A DNA stretch of 64,000 nt, taken from assembly GCF_004345855.1 (NCBI RefSeq), contig NZ_SLXN01000003.1, positions 124,001 through 188,000 of the forward strand. The letters are read 5' to 3'. Both the position numbers and the translations under genes were made by a program. Each line of letters opens with the position of its first letter. The stretch's first letter is position 1. This stretch comes from Sphingomonas sp. BK235 (GTDB taxonomy: Bacteria; Pseudomonadota; Alphaproteobacteria; Sphingomonadales; Sphingomonadaceae). Below, in pieces: positions 42,030 to 52,361 of the stretch. Under the pieces are notes generated by a model, which worked only from the letters and a program-made list of their open reading frames with translations, did not search any database and was not told where the DNA came from.

Positions 42030-43121
42030 ATGAGGACGGGTTGGTGCGTGGCCGCGGTGGCCGCGCTCGCGCTGGGCGGCGGCGCGCGCGCGCAGACGCC
42101 GGCGGCGCTCAACGGATCCCCCCCGACCCCGCGCGCCGCGGCGGCGACCCCGCTGCCCGCGCTGGCCGACGACATGAAGTCGGTGCTCGATCAGCTCCCC
42201 CTGCTCGGCGCGCGCGCGATCGAGACCTTGACCCCGGTGGAGGCCCGGCTCGAGCCCGGGGCGACCGACGCTTATCATGCCGCGATTCGCAAAGCGGGCA
42301 TGTCGGTCGCGCCCGACGCGACCGTGACGACGCAGGACCTCGCCTATGGCACCCACGCGATGCAATATGCGCGCGTCTACAAGCCCGGGGCCGCGGCGGG
42401 GACGGGGGCGCCGCTTCCCTTGGTGGTCTATTATCACGGCGGTGGCTGGGTGCTCGCCGACGTCAACGCCTATGACGCGACGCCGCGGCTGCTCGCCAAG
42501 CAGCTCAACGCGATCGTCGTGTCGGTGGAATATCGCCACGCGCCCGAGTTCCGCTTCCCGGCGCAGCACGACGATGCCGCCGCGGCCTATGGCTGGGCAG
42601 TGCAGAACGCCGCCGCCTGGGGGGCCGATCCCGCGCGCGTCGCGCTGGCGGGCGAGAGCGCGGGGGGCAATCTCGCCGTCGCCACCGCGATCTACGCGCG
42701 CGATCACGCGCTGCCGCGCCCGGTCCATGTCCTCGCCGTCTACCCGATCGCCAACCGCGACGCCGCGCTGGCGTCGCGGCGCGACTCGTTCACCGCGACG
42801 CCGCTGGGCAGCGCGGCGCTCGACTGGTTCGCGCATTTCTACCAGGCCAGCCCCGCCGACGCGGCCGACCCGCGGCTGGATCTCGTCCATGCCGACCTGC
42901 GCGGGCTGCCCCCGGTGACGGTCGTCAACGCCCAGATCGACCCGCTGCGCTCGGACGGCGAGACGCTGGCGCAGGCGATCCGCGCCGCGGGCGGCGCGGT
43001 GCAGCAGCGGACCTTCGCGGGAGTGACGCACGAGTTCTTCGCGATGGGCCGGCTGGTGCGCGGCGCCTATGACGCCGAGCTCTACGCGGTCGGGCGGCTC
43101 AAGTCGGCGTTCGGGCTGTGA
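42030..43121 (+). CDS. Alpha/beta hydrolase (HSL-type esterase), exported
   Basis: 363 residues with signal peptide MRTGWCVAAVAALALGGGARAQ. Hormone-sensitive-lipase family motifs: oxyanion-hole YYHGGGWVLADVNAYD, nucleophile elbow VALAGESAGGNLAVATAI, catalytic Asp in VVNAQIDPLRSDGE and His in FAGVTHEFFAMG. Predicted periplasmic carboxylesterase; natural substrate unknown. The DUF4142 gene follows directly (stop at 43121, next ATG at 43133). Confidence 0.93.
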   Translation: MRTGWCVAAVAALALGGGARAQTPAALNGSPPTPRAAAATPLPALADDMKSVLDQLPLLGARAIETLTPVEARLEPGATDAYHAAIRKAGMSVAPDATVTTQDLAYGTHAMQYARVYKPGAAAGTGAPLPLVVYYHGGGWVLADVNAYDATPRLLAKQLNAIVVSVEYRHAPEFRFPAQHDDAAAAYGWAVQNAAAWGADPARVALAGESAGGNLAVATAIYARDHALPRPVHVLAVYPIANRDAALASRRDSFTATPLGSAALDWFAHFYQASPADAADPRLDLVHADLRGLPPVTVVNAQIDPLRSDGETLAQAIRAAGGAVQQRTFAGVTHEFFAMGRLVRGAYDAELYAVGRLKSAFGL

Positions 43122-43132
43122 GGGGGCGGGTG

Positions 43133-43618
43133 ATGAGGACGCTGCTCGGCGCGGCCGTGCTGGTGGGCGCGACGCTGGCGTCGACCGCATCGGCCGAGGT
43201 GATGACTCCGGCGCGCTATCTGGAGGCGGCGGGGGCGGCCGACCTGTACGAGCGCGCCGCCAGCCAGATGGTGCTCGAATCGACCACCGACCCGAAGCTG
43301 CGCGCGTTCGCCACCGCGATCGTGGCGGACCACGCGCGCGGCAGCGCTGCGCTGCGCGCCGCGGCGGCGCGCGCCCGGGTGCGAGTCCCCCCGGCGGCGC
43401 TGACCCCGCTCCACACCGAATGGATCGCCGAACTGCGCGCGGAGACCGGCGCCGCCCGCGACGCCACCTATCTGGCGCAGCAGCGCGCCGCGCACGGTCG
43501 CGTGGTGGCGCTGCATCAGGCCTATGCCGCGGGTGGCACCGCCGCCGCGCTCAAGGCCGCGGCGGGGCGCCTCGCCGCCACGGTCGCGCGCCATGTCGAG
43601 ATGCTCAAGACGATGTAA
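43133..43618 (+). CDS. DUF4142 domain exported protein
   Basis: 161 residues from ATG 43133 (a G-rich Shine-Dalgarno-like run precedes it; a GTG at 43118 overlapping the esterase stop is an alternative). Signal peptide MRTLLGAAVLVGATLASTASA, then a ferritin-like helical domain with YLEAAGAADLYERAASQMVL, KLRAFATAIVADHARGSAAL and LAATVARHVEML. DUF4142 proteins are small periplasmic four-helix bundles of unknown function, often stress-related. Co-transcribed with the esterase by spacing. Confidence 0.88.
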   Translation: MRTLLGAAVLVGATLASTASAEVMTPARYLEAAGAADLYERAASQMVLESTTDPKLRAFATAIVADHARGSAALRAAAARARVRVPPAALTPLHTEWIAELRAETGAARDATYLAQQRAAHGRVVALHQAYAAGGTAAALKAAAGRLAATVARHVEMLKTM

Positions 43619-43698
43619 GCGCGCCACGCGCCGCGCCGATAATAAATCGTCACGAAACCACTGCCCGGCGATTGACGCTGCGCGCGCCGCAGCGCAGC

Positions 43699-46314
43699 AT
43701 GTCGTCACATAGTCGCAACAATGGGGGCATTGTGGTGGTGAGCTACAAGCGTCGCATGCTGGTGCAGCTTCTCGCGTCGGCCGCGATCGCGTCTCCCGCG
43801 GTGGCACAGACCGGAACGCCGCCCGATCCCGTCGCCGCCGCGCCGTCCGGCACCGGCCAGACCGACGCGCCGCAGAACAGCAGCACGACCGACGGCGACA
43901 TCATCGTCACCGCGCAGAAGCGCGACGAGAATATCCAGAACGTGCCGATCAGCATCCAGGCCATCGGCACGCGCCGGCTGGATCAGCTCAACGTCTCGAA
44001 CTTCAACGAATATACCCAATTGCTGCCGTCGGTGGCGTTTCAGTCGACCCAGCCGGGCGTCACCACCGTCTACATGCGCGGCGTCGCTTCGGGCGGCGAC
44101 GGCAACCATTCGGGGTCGCTGCCCTCGGTCGGCACCTATCTCGACGAGCAGCCCGTCACCACGATCGGCGGCACGCTCGACATCCACATCTACGACGTCG
44201 CCCGCATCGAGAGCCTCGCCGGGCCACAGGGCACGCTCTACGGCGCGTCGAGCGAGGCGGGCACGATCCGCATCATCACCAACAAGCCCGACACCGCGGC
44301 CTTCTACGGCCGTGTCGACGGCGAAGTGAACAGCGTCCATTCGGGCGGGATCGGCTATTCCACCGAAGGGATGCTCAACATCCCGATCAGCGAGCGGGCG
44401 GCGCTGCGCGTCGTCGGCTTCTACCAGCGCGACGCGGGCTTCATCGACAACGTGCCGGGCACGCGCAGCTTCCTGCCGCAGCCCGGCGGCATCACGGTCG
44501 ACAACGACCAGTTCGTCGAGAAGGACTATAACGACACGGAGACCTATGGCGGGCGCGCCGCGCTGAAGATCGACCTGGATGACAATTGGACCGCGACGCC
44601 GACGCTGCTCTACCAGGAGCAGCGCAGCCACGGCAGCTACGCCTTCGATCCGAGAGTCGGCGACCTCCAGCTCCAGCATTTCTACCCGGAATATCGCAAG
44701 GACCGGTTCGCCCAGGCGGCGCTGACGATCGAGGGGCAGCTCGGCAATTGGGACGTCACCTACGCCGGCGCCTATCTCGACCGCCGCGCCGAGCAGTCGA
44801 CCGACTACACCGATTATTCCGAGGCATATGACTCGCTCTATTCCTCGGTCGGCGGGCTGGCCGGCTATTTCTATTATCAGGACGCCGCCGGCAACACGAT
44901 CGACCCGCGCCAGCGCGTGATCGGGCGTGACCATTTCAAGAAGACCAGTCAGGAGCTCCGCGTCGCCTCGCCCGCCGACCAGCCGTTCCGGATCGTCGCG
45001 GGCGGTTTCTACCAGCGGCAGAGCAACCTGATCTTCCAGGACTATCAGATTCCGAACCTGGGGCCGGACGTGTCGGTCAACGGCTATCCGGGAACCTTGT
45101 GGCTCACCCGCCAGCATCGCGTCGACAAGGATTATGCGGTGTTCGGCGAGGCGAGCTACGATCTCACCCCGACGCTGACGCTCACCGCGGGCGGGCGCGC
45201 CTTCATCTACGACAATTCGCTCGTCGGCTTCTTCGGCTTCGGGCGCAATCCCGGGATCGATCCCGACGACGGCCGGCCCTATTCGGCCACGCCGTTCAAT
45301 GCCGCGGGCAGCTCGCAGACGGGCGTCGCGGGCTGTTATCTCGCCGGCGGGGGCACGCTGCGCGACGCCTATCGCAACGGCGGCGACACCACCGCCTTCC
45401 TGCCCAACGACGACGTCGGCGCTATCCCCTGCACCAACCTCGGCGTGGTCAAGGGCGGCAAGGTGGTGCCCAAGCGCGCCGACGGGCAGGGCGTCACCTA
45501 TCGCTTCAACGCGACGTGGAAGCCGACCGACCTGCTGCTGCTCTACGCCACCTGGTCGAAGGGCTTCCGCCCCGGCGGGATCAACCGGCGCGGCGACGTC
45601 GGCGACTATGACGCGGACTTCCTCACCAATTACGAGCTGGGCTGGAAGACGACCTGGCTCGACGGCCGATTGCGCGTCAACGGCGCGGTGTATCAGCAGA
45701 ATTGGGACCAGTTCCAATTCTCGTTCCTGGGCGAGAACAGCTTCACCGTGATCCAGAACGGTCCCGACGCGCGGATCCGCGGGATCGAGATGGACGCCAA
45801 TCTCGGCGTCGGCCCGCTGTCGTTGACCGCTTCGGGCTCCTATACCGATGCCAAGACGCGCACCGACCTGTGCCGGTCGGTCACCTGTCTCAATACCGAC
45901 GGCGAGGATGTCGTCACGCCGGCGGGAGAACGGCTGCCGATCACGCCGCGCTTCAAGCTGAGCGGCACCGTGCGCTACACGGTGCCGATCGGCGCGGCCA
46001 AGGCGTATCTGCAGGGGCTGGTCGCGCACCAGAGCTCGGCGGCGTCCGATATCCGGCAACGCGTGCTGGAAACGGGCACCGGTCGTCTCGCCAACCCGGC
46101 GGCGGAGATCGGACGCCTGCCCGCCTACACCACCGCCAACCTCGCGCTGGGCGCGGAATGGGGCAAGTACACGCTCGAACTGTTCGCGCGCAATCTGTGG
46201 GACGAGCGCGGCCAGATCGCGCGCTTCGTGCAATGCGGCTCCTGCTACCAGCGTCCCTATGCGGTGCCGATCACCCCCCGCACGATCGGGCTCAGGCTCG
46301 GCGCGAAATTCTGA
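43699..46314 (+). CDS. TonB-dependent receptor
   Basis: About 871 residues. Signal-like stretch MLVQLLASAAIASPAVAQT, then DGDIIVTAQKRDENIQNVPI with SIQAIGTRRL, the plug (FNEYTQLLPSVAFQSTQPGV; GPQGTLYGASSEAGTIRIIT) and a barrel ending PYAVPITPRTIGLRLGAKF. This is the sphingomonad receptor class with an IIVTAQKR motif, taking up diverse aromatics, sugars or siderophores. The start is uncertain: the ATG at 43699 lacks a good ribosome site, while a GGGGG precedes the GTG codons at 43732-43740, which would give a more compact leader. A stem-loop follows the stop. Confidence 0.92.
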   Translation: MSSHSRNNGGIVVVSYKRRMLVQLLASAAIASPAVAQTGTPPDPVAAAPSGTGQTDAPQNSSTTDGDIIVTAQKRDENIQNVPISIQAIGTRRLDQLNVSNFNEYTQLLPSVAFQSTQPGVTTVYMRGVASGGDGNHSGSLPSVGTYLDEQPVTTIGGTLDIHIYDVARIESLAGPQGTLYGASSEAGTIRIITNKPDTAAFYGRVDGEVNSVHSGGIGYSTEGMLNIPISERAALRVVGFYQRDAGFIDNVPGTRSFLPQPGGITVDNDQFVEKDYNDTETYGGRAALKIDLDDNWTATPTLLYQEQRSHGSYAFDPRVGDLQLQHFYPEYRKDRFAQAALTIEGQLGNWDVTYAGAYLDRRAEQSTDYTDYSEAYDSLYSSVGGLAGYFYYQDAAGNTIDPRQRVIGRDHFKKTSQELRVASPADQPFRIVAGGFYQRQSNLIFQDYQIPNLGPDVSVNGYPGTLWLTRQHRVDKDYAVFGEASYDLTPTLTLTAGGRAFIYDNSLVGFFGFGRNPGIDPDDGRPYSATPFNAAGSSQTGVAGCYLAGGGTLRDAYRNGGDTTAFLPNDDVGAIPCTNLGVVKGGKVVPKRADGQGVTYRFNATWKPTDLLLLYATWSKGFRPGGINRRGDVGDYDADFLTNYELGWKTTWLDGRLRVNGAVYQQNWDQFQFSFLGENSFTVIQNGPDARIRGIEMDANLGVGPLSLTASGSYTDAKTRTDLCRSVTCLNTDGEDVVTPAGERLPITPRFKLSGTVRYTVPIGAAKAYLQGLVAHQSSAASDIRQRVLETGTGRLANPAAEIGRLPAYTTANLALGAEWGKYTLELFARNLWDERGQIARFVQCGSCYQRPYAVPITPRTIGLRLGAKF

Positions 46315-46325
46315 GTCCGGCGCGA

Positions 46326-46361
46326 CCGGGCGGGAGGATGGTGCCGCCTCCTCCCGCCCGG
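46326..46361 (+). terminator. Strong stem-loop after a TonB receptor gene
   Basis: 13-bp perfect inverted repeat CCGGGCGGGAGGA / TCCTCCCGCCCGG with a 10-nt loop, 11 bases past the receptor stop. No T-run downstream, as is common in very GC-rich genomes. Confidence 0.7.
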
Positions 46362-46445
46362 ACGGGCGCGTCGTGTCCGGTGGGCGGACAGGTGCGATGT
46401 GCCAAGTCACTGGCGGCACGCGCTATCGGCCGGTAAGCCGCGGCG

Positions 46446-48350
46446 ATGACGGGGGCGCCGCAGCACCAGCATGACGAGGCGGGAGCGCAGTGGCTCCACC
46501 GGGCCGCCGAGGCGGCGGGTCACGCCATCCTGATCACCGAGGCGGCGATCGAGCCGCCCGGCCCGGTGATCCGCTTCGCCAACGCGGCGATGACCGCGCT
46601 GAGCGGCTATGAGAAGCACGAGCTGCTCGGCGCGACGCCGCGGATCGTACAGGGGCCGGCGACCGACCGGGCGGTGCTGAACGACCTCAAGGCGGCGCTG
46701 CGCGCGGGCCGCGGCTTCGCCGGCGAGACGACCAACTATCGCAAGGACGGCAGCACCTATGTCGTCGACTGGACGATCGACCCGATCCGCGACCGCGACG
46801 GCGCGATCGAGGGCTGGGTCGGCGTCCTGCGCGACGTCACCGCCGCGCGCCGTCGCGATGCCGCGCGCGCCGCGACCGATGCACGGTGGCGCGCGATCTT
46901 CTCCGCCGCCTCGGTCGGCCTGTCCGAGGTCGACCAGCACGGCCGCTTCCTGCGCGTCAATCAGCAATTGTGCACGATGCTCGGCCGCGACGAGGCGAGC
47001 TTGCTCAGCCTCGGGGTCGCCGACGTCACCGCGCCCGCCGATCTCCCCGGCTCGGTCGCGGCGGTCTCGCAGGCCTTGGCGAGCGGCCGCACCACCTCGC
47101 TCGACAAATGCTATCACCGCCCCGACGGCGTCACCGTGTGGGCGAACAGCAGCATCACCCCACTCGCCGCGGCGACCGAGGGGGGCGCGCGGACGCTGCT
47201 GGTGGTCACCATCGATCTCACCGCGCGCAAGCGCGCCGAGGCGGCGTTGCGCGAGAGCGAGGCGCGCTTCCGGCAGTTCGGCGCCGCCTCGGCCGACGCG
47301 CTCTGGGTGCGTGACGCGCGCGACCTGCGCGTCGAATATGCCAGCCCCGCGTTCGAACGGCTATATGGCCTGCCCGTGATCGAGGGCGAGACGGGCGCGC
47401 TGCGTCGGCTGACGCGGCTGGTGCTGCCCGCCGACCGCCGCCACGCGCTCGATGCGGTGCGACAAGTCCGGGGCGGCGCGACCGTCGCCTGCGAATATCG
47501 CGTCCGCCGCGCCGACGATGGCGCCCTGCGCTGGGTGCGCGACACCGCCTTCCCGCTGCTCGACCTCGAAGGACGGGTGCATCGCATCGGCGGGATCAGC
47601 GAGGACGTCACCGAGGCCAAGGCGAGCTCGGACCGGCTGGAGGTGCTGATCGCCGAACTCCAGCACCGCACGCGCAACCTGCTCGGGGTGGTGCGGGGTC
47701 TGTCGAACCAGCTGATCGCGCGCAGCGTGTCGCTCGACGATTATGCCGCGCGCTTCGACGATCGCCTGAGTGCGCTGGGGCGGGTCAACGGCCTGCTCGC
47801 GCGGCTGGAGGAGGGCGATCGTGTCACCTTCGACGAACTCGCGCGCAGCGAGCTGGAGTCGCTCGGCGGCCGCGACTGGCTGGCGTCAGCGCATGTGACG
47901 ATGACGGGGCCGCGCGGGGTGCGGCTGCGCTCCGCCACGGTGCAGACGTTTGCGCTCGCGCTCCACGAACTTGCCACCAATGCGCTCAAATACGGCGCTC
48001 TGTCGGCGCGCGGCGGGCGGCTCGACCTGGCGTGGCGGGTGGCGGACGAAGCGGGTGTGCCGATGCTCCACGTCACCTGGCACGAGACGGGGGTGGCGCT
48101 CGATCCCGAGGCGGGCAGGCCGGCGGCGGGGGGCGGCTATGGTCGCGAGCTGATCGAACAGGCGCTGCCGTATCAGCTTGGCGCGCGGACGCGCTTCGAG
48201 TTGCGTGACGACGGCATCTATTGCGCGATCACCTTGCCGATCCCGCACGCGGCGCCGGGCGGTGCCGAAAGCGCGAGCGCTGGTCCGCGCGCTGCGCTAG
48301 AGCCGGACACAGACCCCGGCCGCGCCGGGCACGATATCGGAGAGGATTGA
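46446..48350 (+). CDS. PAS-PAS-PAS HWE-family sensor histidine kinase
   Basis: 634 residues, soluble. Three PAS domains: about 15-140, 145-265 ([20 protein letters not shown]) and 270-400 ([20 protein letters not shown]). The kinase is of the HWE type: the phospho-acceptor is His407 in [15 protein letters not shown], the N-box [20 protein letters not shown] lacks a separate F-box, and WHE at 545-547 defines the family. The first PAS has the LOV-like stretch [13 protein letters not shown], but the flavin-adduct Cys position is occupied by Thr/Pro. No response regulator adjacent; gcdH follows after 7 bp. Confidence 0.92.
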   Translation: MTGAPQHQHDEAGAQWLHRAAEAAGHAILITEAAIEPPGPVIRFANAAMTALSGYEKHELLGATPRIVQGPATDRAVLNDLKAALRAGRGFAGETTNYRKDGSTYVVDWTIDPIRDRDGAIEGWVGVLRDVTAARRRDAARAATDARWRAIFSAASVGLSEVDQHGRFLRVNQQLCTMLGRDEASLLSLGVADVTAPADLPGSVAAVSQALASGRTTSLDKCYHRPDGVTVWANSSITPLAAATEGGARTLLVVTIDLTARKRAEAALRESEARFRQFGAASADALWVRDARDLRVEYASPAFERLYGLPVIEGETGALRRLTRLVLPADRRHALDAVRQVRGGATVACEYRVRRADDGALRWVRDTAFPLLDLEGRVHRIGGISEDVTEAKASSDRLEVLIAELQHRTRNLLGVVRGLSNQLIARSVSLDDYAARFDDRLSALGRVNGLLARLEEGDRVTFDELARSELESLGGRDWLASAHVTMTGPRGVRLRSATVQTFALALHELATNALKYGALSARGGRLDLAWRVADEAGVPMLHVTWHETGVALDPEAGRPAAGGGYGRELIEQALPYQLGARTRFELRDDGIYCAITLPIPHAAPGGAESASAGPRAALEPDTDPGRAGHDIGED

Positions 48351-48357
48351 TCACCTT

Positions 48358-49542
<1,185 letters not shown>

Positions 49543-49605
49543 GGATCTTGGAACCGCCCGCCGCCCGCCCCGGTTCTCGCTCGCATCGCGTCAGGAGCGG
49601 GTGAG

Positions 49606-49917
49606 ATGGCGAAGCAGAGCAAGGCGCAGCAGGAGACGGTCGAGCGCGTGATGCACGAGTTCGCGGAAGGCGAGCTGGAGACCAGCGCGGGACGCAAGGT
49701 CACCAGTCGCCGACAGGCGGTCGCGATCGGGCTGAGCGAGGCGGGCGCGTCGAACCAGCAGAGCCCCGCGCAGAACAAGCGCCGCAAGGGCGAGGCGGAG
49801 CGGCGCGCGCGCGGGCAGGGGCCGACCAAGGCCGAGCTCTACGAGCGCGCGAAGAAGGCGGACGTGCCGGGCCGCTCGACGATGAGCAAGGCCGAGCTGG
49901 AGAAGGCGCTGGGCTGA
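49606..49917 (+). CDS. DUF6496 domain small basic protein
   Basis: 103 residues, highly charged. MAKQSKAQQETVERVMHEFA and GRKVTSRRQAVAIGLSEAG are the DUF6496 block seen in many alphaproteobacteria. The C-terminus TKAELYERAKKADVPGRSTM with SKAELEKALG looks like a Rho-N/SAP-type helix-extended-loop-helix that often binds nucleic acid. Possibly a small DNA- or RNA-binding accessory protein. AGGAG lies ten bases upstream. Confidence 0.87.
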   Translation: MAKQSKAQQETVERVMHEFAEGELETSAGRKVTSRRQAVAIGLSEAGASNQQSPAQNKRRKGEAERRARGQGPTKAELYERAKKADVPGRSTMSKAELEKALG

Positions 49918-49966
49918 GAGGGCGCCGGGTTGGGGTGAGTCGTGCCACTTCCGCTCGCCCTACCGC

Positions 49967-50062
49967 CGTCATCCCGGACTTGTTCCGGGATCCACCGTTC
50001 CGCGCATCCTCCGGCGGCGGCTCTCGCGGTGGGGTGGATCCCGGAACAAGTCCGGGATGACG
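49967..50062. repeat. REPIN-like 96-bp composite palindrome, copy 5
   Basis: Same arm type as copy 2 (CGTCATCCCGGACTTGTTCC), with a perfect inverse at the right end. Sits between the convergent DUF6496 and NAD(P)H-binding genes, where it may double as a transcription end hairpin. Confidence 0.92.
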
Positions 50063-50110
50063 GAAGGAGAAGGGGAGCGGCGGCCACGAAAGCTCCCCTC
50101 CGCCACCTCC

Positions 50111-50719
50111 TCAATAAGCCGCGGTGAAGCGCGCGCGCGGGTGGCGGTGCTGTTCCAGCTCGTCGACCATCGCGATCGCATAGTCGGCGAAGCTGATCCG
50201 GCTCTGCCCCTCGCCGTCGACCACCAGCTCGTCTCCGCCGAGCCGGAAGCGGCCGGTGCGCGGCCCCTCCTCGATCAGCGCGGCGGGCGAGAAGAAGGTC
50301 CAGTCGACGTCCTCCGCCCCACGCAGCGCCTCCAGGAAGCGCACGCCGCCCATCGCCATGTCGCGCCACGCCGCCGGGAAATCGGGCGAGTCGATCAGCC
50401 GGCCGCCGTCGGCGGTGCGCAGGCTCGCCGCGCCACCGGTGACCAGCAGCCGTGCGACGCCGGCGGTGCGGAGCGCGCCCAGCAGCGTCTCCGCGGTGAC
50501 GTCGAAGTGGAGCGCGCTGATCACCGCGTCGTGGCCGCGGATCAGCCCGGCGAGCGCGTCGGCGTCGTGCGCGTCGCCCGCCAGCGCGCTGACGCCGTCG
50601 GCCGCGGGGATCGCCTCCGAGTGGCGCGCGATCGCGGTGACCTCGTGACCGCGCCGCGCCAGCTCCCGCGTGATCTCCTTGCCCGCGCGACCGCTCGCGC
50701 CCAGCACCGCTACCTTCAT
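50111..50719 (-). CDS. NAD(P)H-binding oxidoreductase (atypical SDR, NmrA-like)
   Basis: 202 residues from the ATG at 50719 (GGAGGGCGAG upstream). N-terminal MKVAVLGASGRAGKEITREL holds the GxxGxxG motif; VTGGAASLRTADGGRLIDSP and WTFFSPAALIEEGPRTGRFR are typical of the YwnB/YesF-like family. Divergent from an HxlR regulator 55 bp away, the usual layout where the regulator senses electrophile or redox stress and controls the reductase. Specific substrate unknown. Confidence 0.88.
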   Translation of the reverse strand: MKVAVLGASGRAGKEITRELARRGHEVTAIARHSEAIPAADGVSALAGDAHDADALAGLIRGHDAVISALHFDVTAETLLGALRTAGVARLLVTGGAASLRTADGGRLIDSPDFPAAWRDMAMGGVRFLEALRGAEDVDWTFFSPAALIEEGPRTGRFRLGGDELVVDGEGQSRISFADYAIAMVDELEQHRHPRARFTAAY

Positions 50720-50774
50720 CTCGCCCTCCGTGGGTGGTTTCCAACGGTGACCTACTTGGCTAGGGCGAGGCGCC

Positions 50775-51209
50775 ATGCAAGACGGCACTTCCACCTCACC
50801 TGGTCACTCCGGCGGTACCGCGCGCGGTGACGCTTATGCCGCCGATTGCCCGACGCGGCGCCTGCTCGACCGCGTCGGCGACAAATGGAGCGTGCTGATC
50901 CTGCTGCTGCTCGGCGACTCGCCGCGGCGCTTCAGCGAGCTCAAGCGGCGCATCGCGGGCGTGTCGCAGAAGATGCTGAGCCAGACGCTGCGCTCGCTCG
51001 AGCGCGACGGGTTGGTGACCCGAGAGGTCGAGGCCAGCGTGCCGATCAAGGTGGTGTATCGCGTCACCCCGCTCGGGCGCGAGCTGCTCGGTGCGCTGCG
51101 CCAGATGATCGACTGGGCGGAGACGCGGATGGGCGCGGTCGCCGAGGCGCAGGCACGTCACGACGCGCGCGGCGATGCTGCGGCGGAGATGGTAGCGCTC
51201 CCCGGATGA
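50775..51209 (+). CDS. HxlR family transcriptional regulator
   Basis: 144 residues. The winged-helix HxlR core is clear: CPTRRLLDRVGDKWSVLILL, LGDSPRRFSELKRRIAGVSQ with KMLSQTLRSLERDGLVTREV, then YRVTPLGRELLGAL. The Cys in AADCPTRRLLDRV is at the position used as a redox/electrophile sensor in several HxlR proteins. Likely controls the divergent NAD(P)H-binding gene through the 55-bp gap. Confidence 0.92.
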   Translation: MQDGTSTSPGHSGGTARGDAYAADCPTRRLLDRVGDKWSVLILLLLGDSPRRFSELKRRIAGVSQKMLSQTLRSLERDGLVTREVEASVPIKVVYRVTPLGRELLGALRQMIDWAETRMGAVAEAQARHDARGDAAAEMVALPG

Positions 51210-51266
51210 TGCTGTTAACCCTCTGATCCACGACGCCGAAAGCGTCGATAACCAAGGGAGAGGGAC

Positions 51267-52361
51267 ATGCGCGAGGCCGACCGTCGCACCATCATCACCG
51301 GACTGGGGATGGGGCTCGCCGTGGCCGCGAGCGGCGCCTGCGCCGCGCCGCCGCGCGACCGCAAGATCGGCTATGCCGTGGTCGGACTGGGCCGCTACGC
51401 CGAGCTGATCATGTCCAAGTTCGCCGAGTGTGACCATTCGCGCCTCGTCGCTTTGGTCAGCGGCACGCCCGAGAAGCTCGAGAAGTTCGGGACGCAATAC
51501 AACATCCCCAAAACGCACCGCTACAGCTACGCCAACTTCGATACGATCCGCGACAATCCCGACATCGACGTGGTCTACGTGATCCTGCCCAATTCGATGC
51601 ACGCCGAATATGTCGTGCGCGCCGCCAAGGCGGGCAAGCACGTGATGTGCGAGAAGCCGATGGCGGTCTCGGTGGCGGAATGCGAGACGATGATCGCGGC
51701 CTGCCGCGCCGCCAAGCGCAAGCTGATGATCGGCTATCGCTCGCGCTTCCAGCCGCACAACATGCTCGCGATCCAGCTGGCGCAGAGCGGCTTCGTCGGG
51801 CCGACGCGGATCATCACCTCGGAGCACGGCTTCGACGCCAAGCCCAACCAGTGGCGGCTCGACCGGCCGCTGTCGGGGGGCGGCTCGCTGATGGACATCG
51901 GCATCTACAGCCTCAACGCGGCGCGCTATCTCGCCGGCGAGGACCCGGTCGAGGTCAGCGCGATCGAGTCGACCGACCGCTCCGACCCGCGCTTCCGCAC
52001 GGTGGAGGACCGTATCTCGTTCCTGCTGCGCTTCCCCTCGGGGATCGAGGCGACCTGCGTGTCGAGCTACAGCTCGAACCACAACGCCTATCGCGTGATC
52101 GGCACCAAGGGCTGGATCGAGCTCGAGCCCGCCACCTCCTACGAGGGCCAGAAGATGCGGATCAACCGCGACGGCCGCACCGAGCCGCGCGACCCGCCCG
52201 CGGGCAAGGCGCAGCATGCGGCGCAGCTCGACCATCTCGCCGAGTGCATCTTCGACGACAAGCAGCCGCTGGTCGCGGGCGAGGAGGGGCTGGCCGACAT
52301 GCGCGTGATCGAGGCGATCTACCGCTCGGCGCGCGAGGGCCAGCGCGTGCGGCTGGTATGA
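51267..52361 (+). CDS. Exported glucose-fructose oxidoreductase-like protein (Gfo/Idh/MocA)
   Basis: 364 residues. Twin-arginine-like signal (EADRRTIITGLGMGLAVAAS), then the Rossmann region KIGYAVVGLGRYAELIMSKF, HVMCEKPMAVSVAECETMIA, GYRSRFQPHN, and GGGSLMDIGIYSLNAARYLA. The latter closely follows Zymomonas glucose-fructose oxidoreductase, a periplasmic enzyme with tightly bound NADP. The stop overlaps the SMP-30/gluconolactonase-like gene by 4 bp, so a sugar-to-lactone-to-acid sequence in the periplasm is the natural reading. True substrates untested. Confidence 0.9.
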   Translation: MREADRRTIITGLGMGLAVAASGACAAPPRDRKIGYAVVGLGRYAELIMSKFAECDHSRLVALVSGTPEKLEKFGTQYNIPKTHRYSYANFDTIRDNPDIDVVYVILPNSMHAEYVVRAAKAGKHVMCEKPMAVSVAECETMIAACRAAKRKLMIGYRSRFQPHNMLAIQLAQSGFVGPTRIITSEHGFDAKPNQWRLDRPLSGGGSLMDIGIYSLNAARYLAGEDPVEVSAIESTDRSDPRFRTVEDRISFLLRFPSGIEATCVSSYSSNHNAYRVIGTKGWIELEPATSYEGQKMRINRDGRTEPRDPPAGKAQHAAQLDHLAECIFDDKQPLVAGEEGLADMRVIEAIYRSAREGQRVRLV

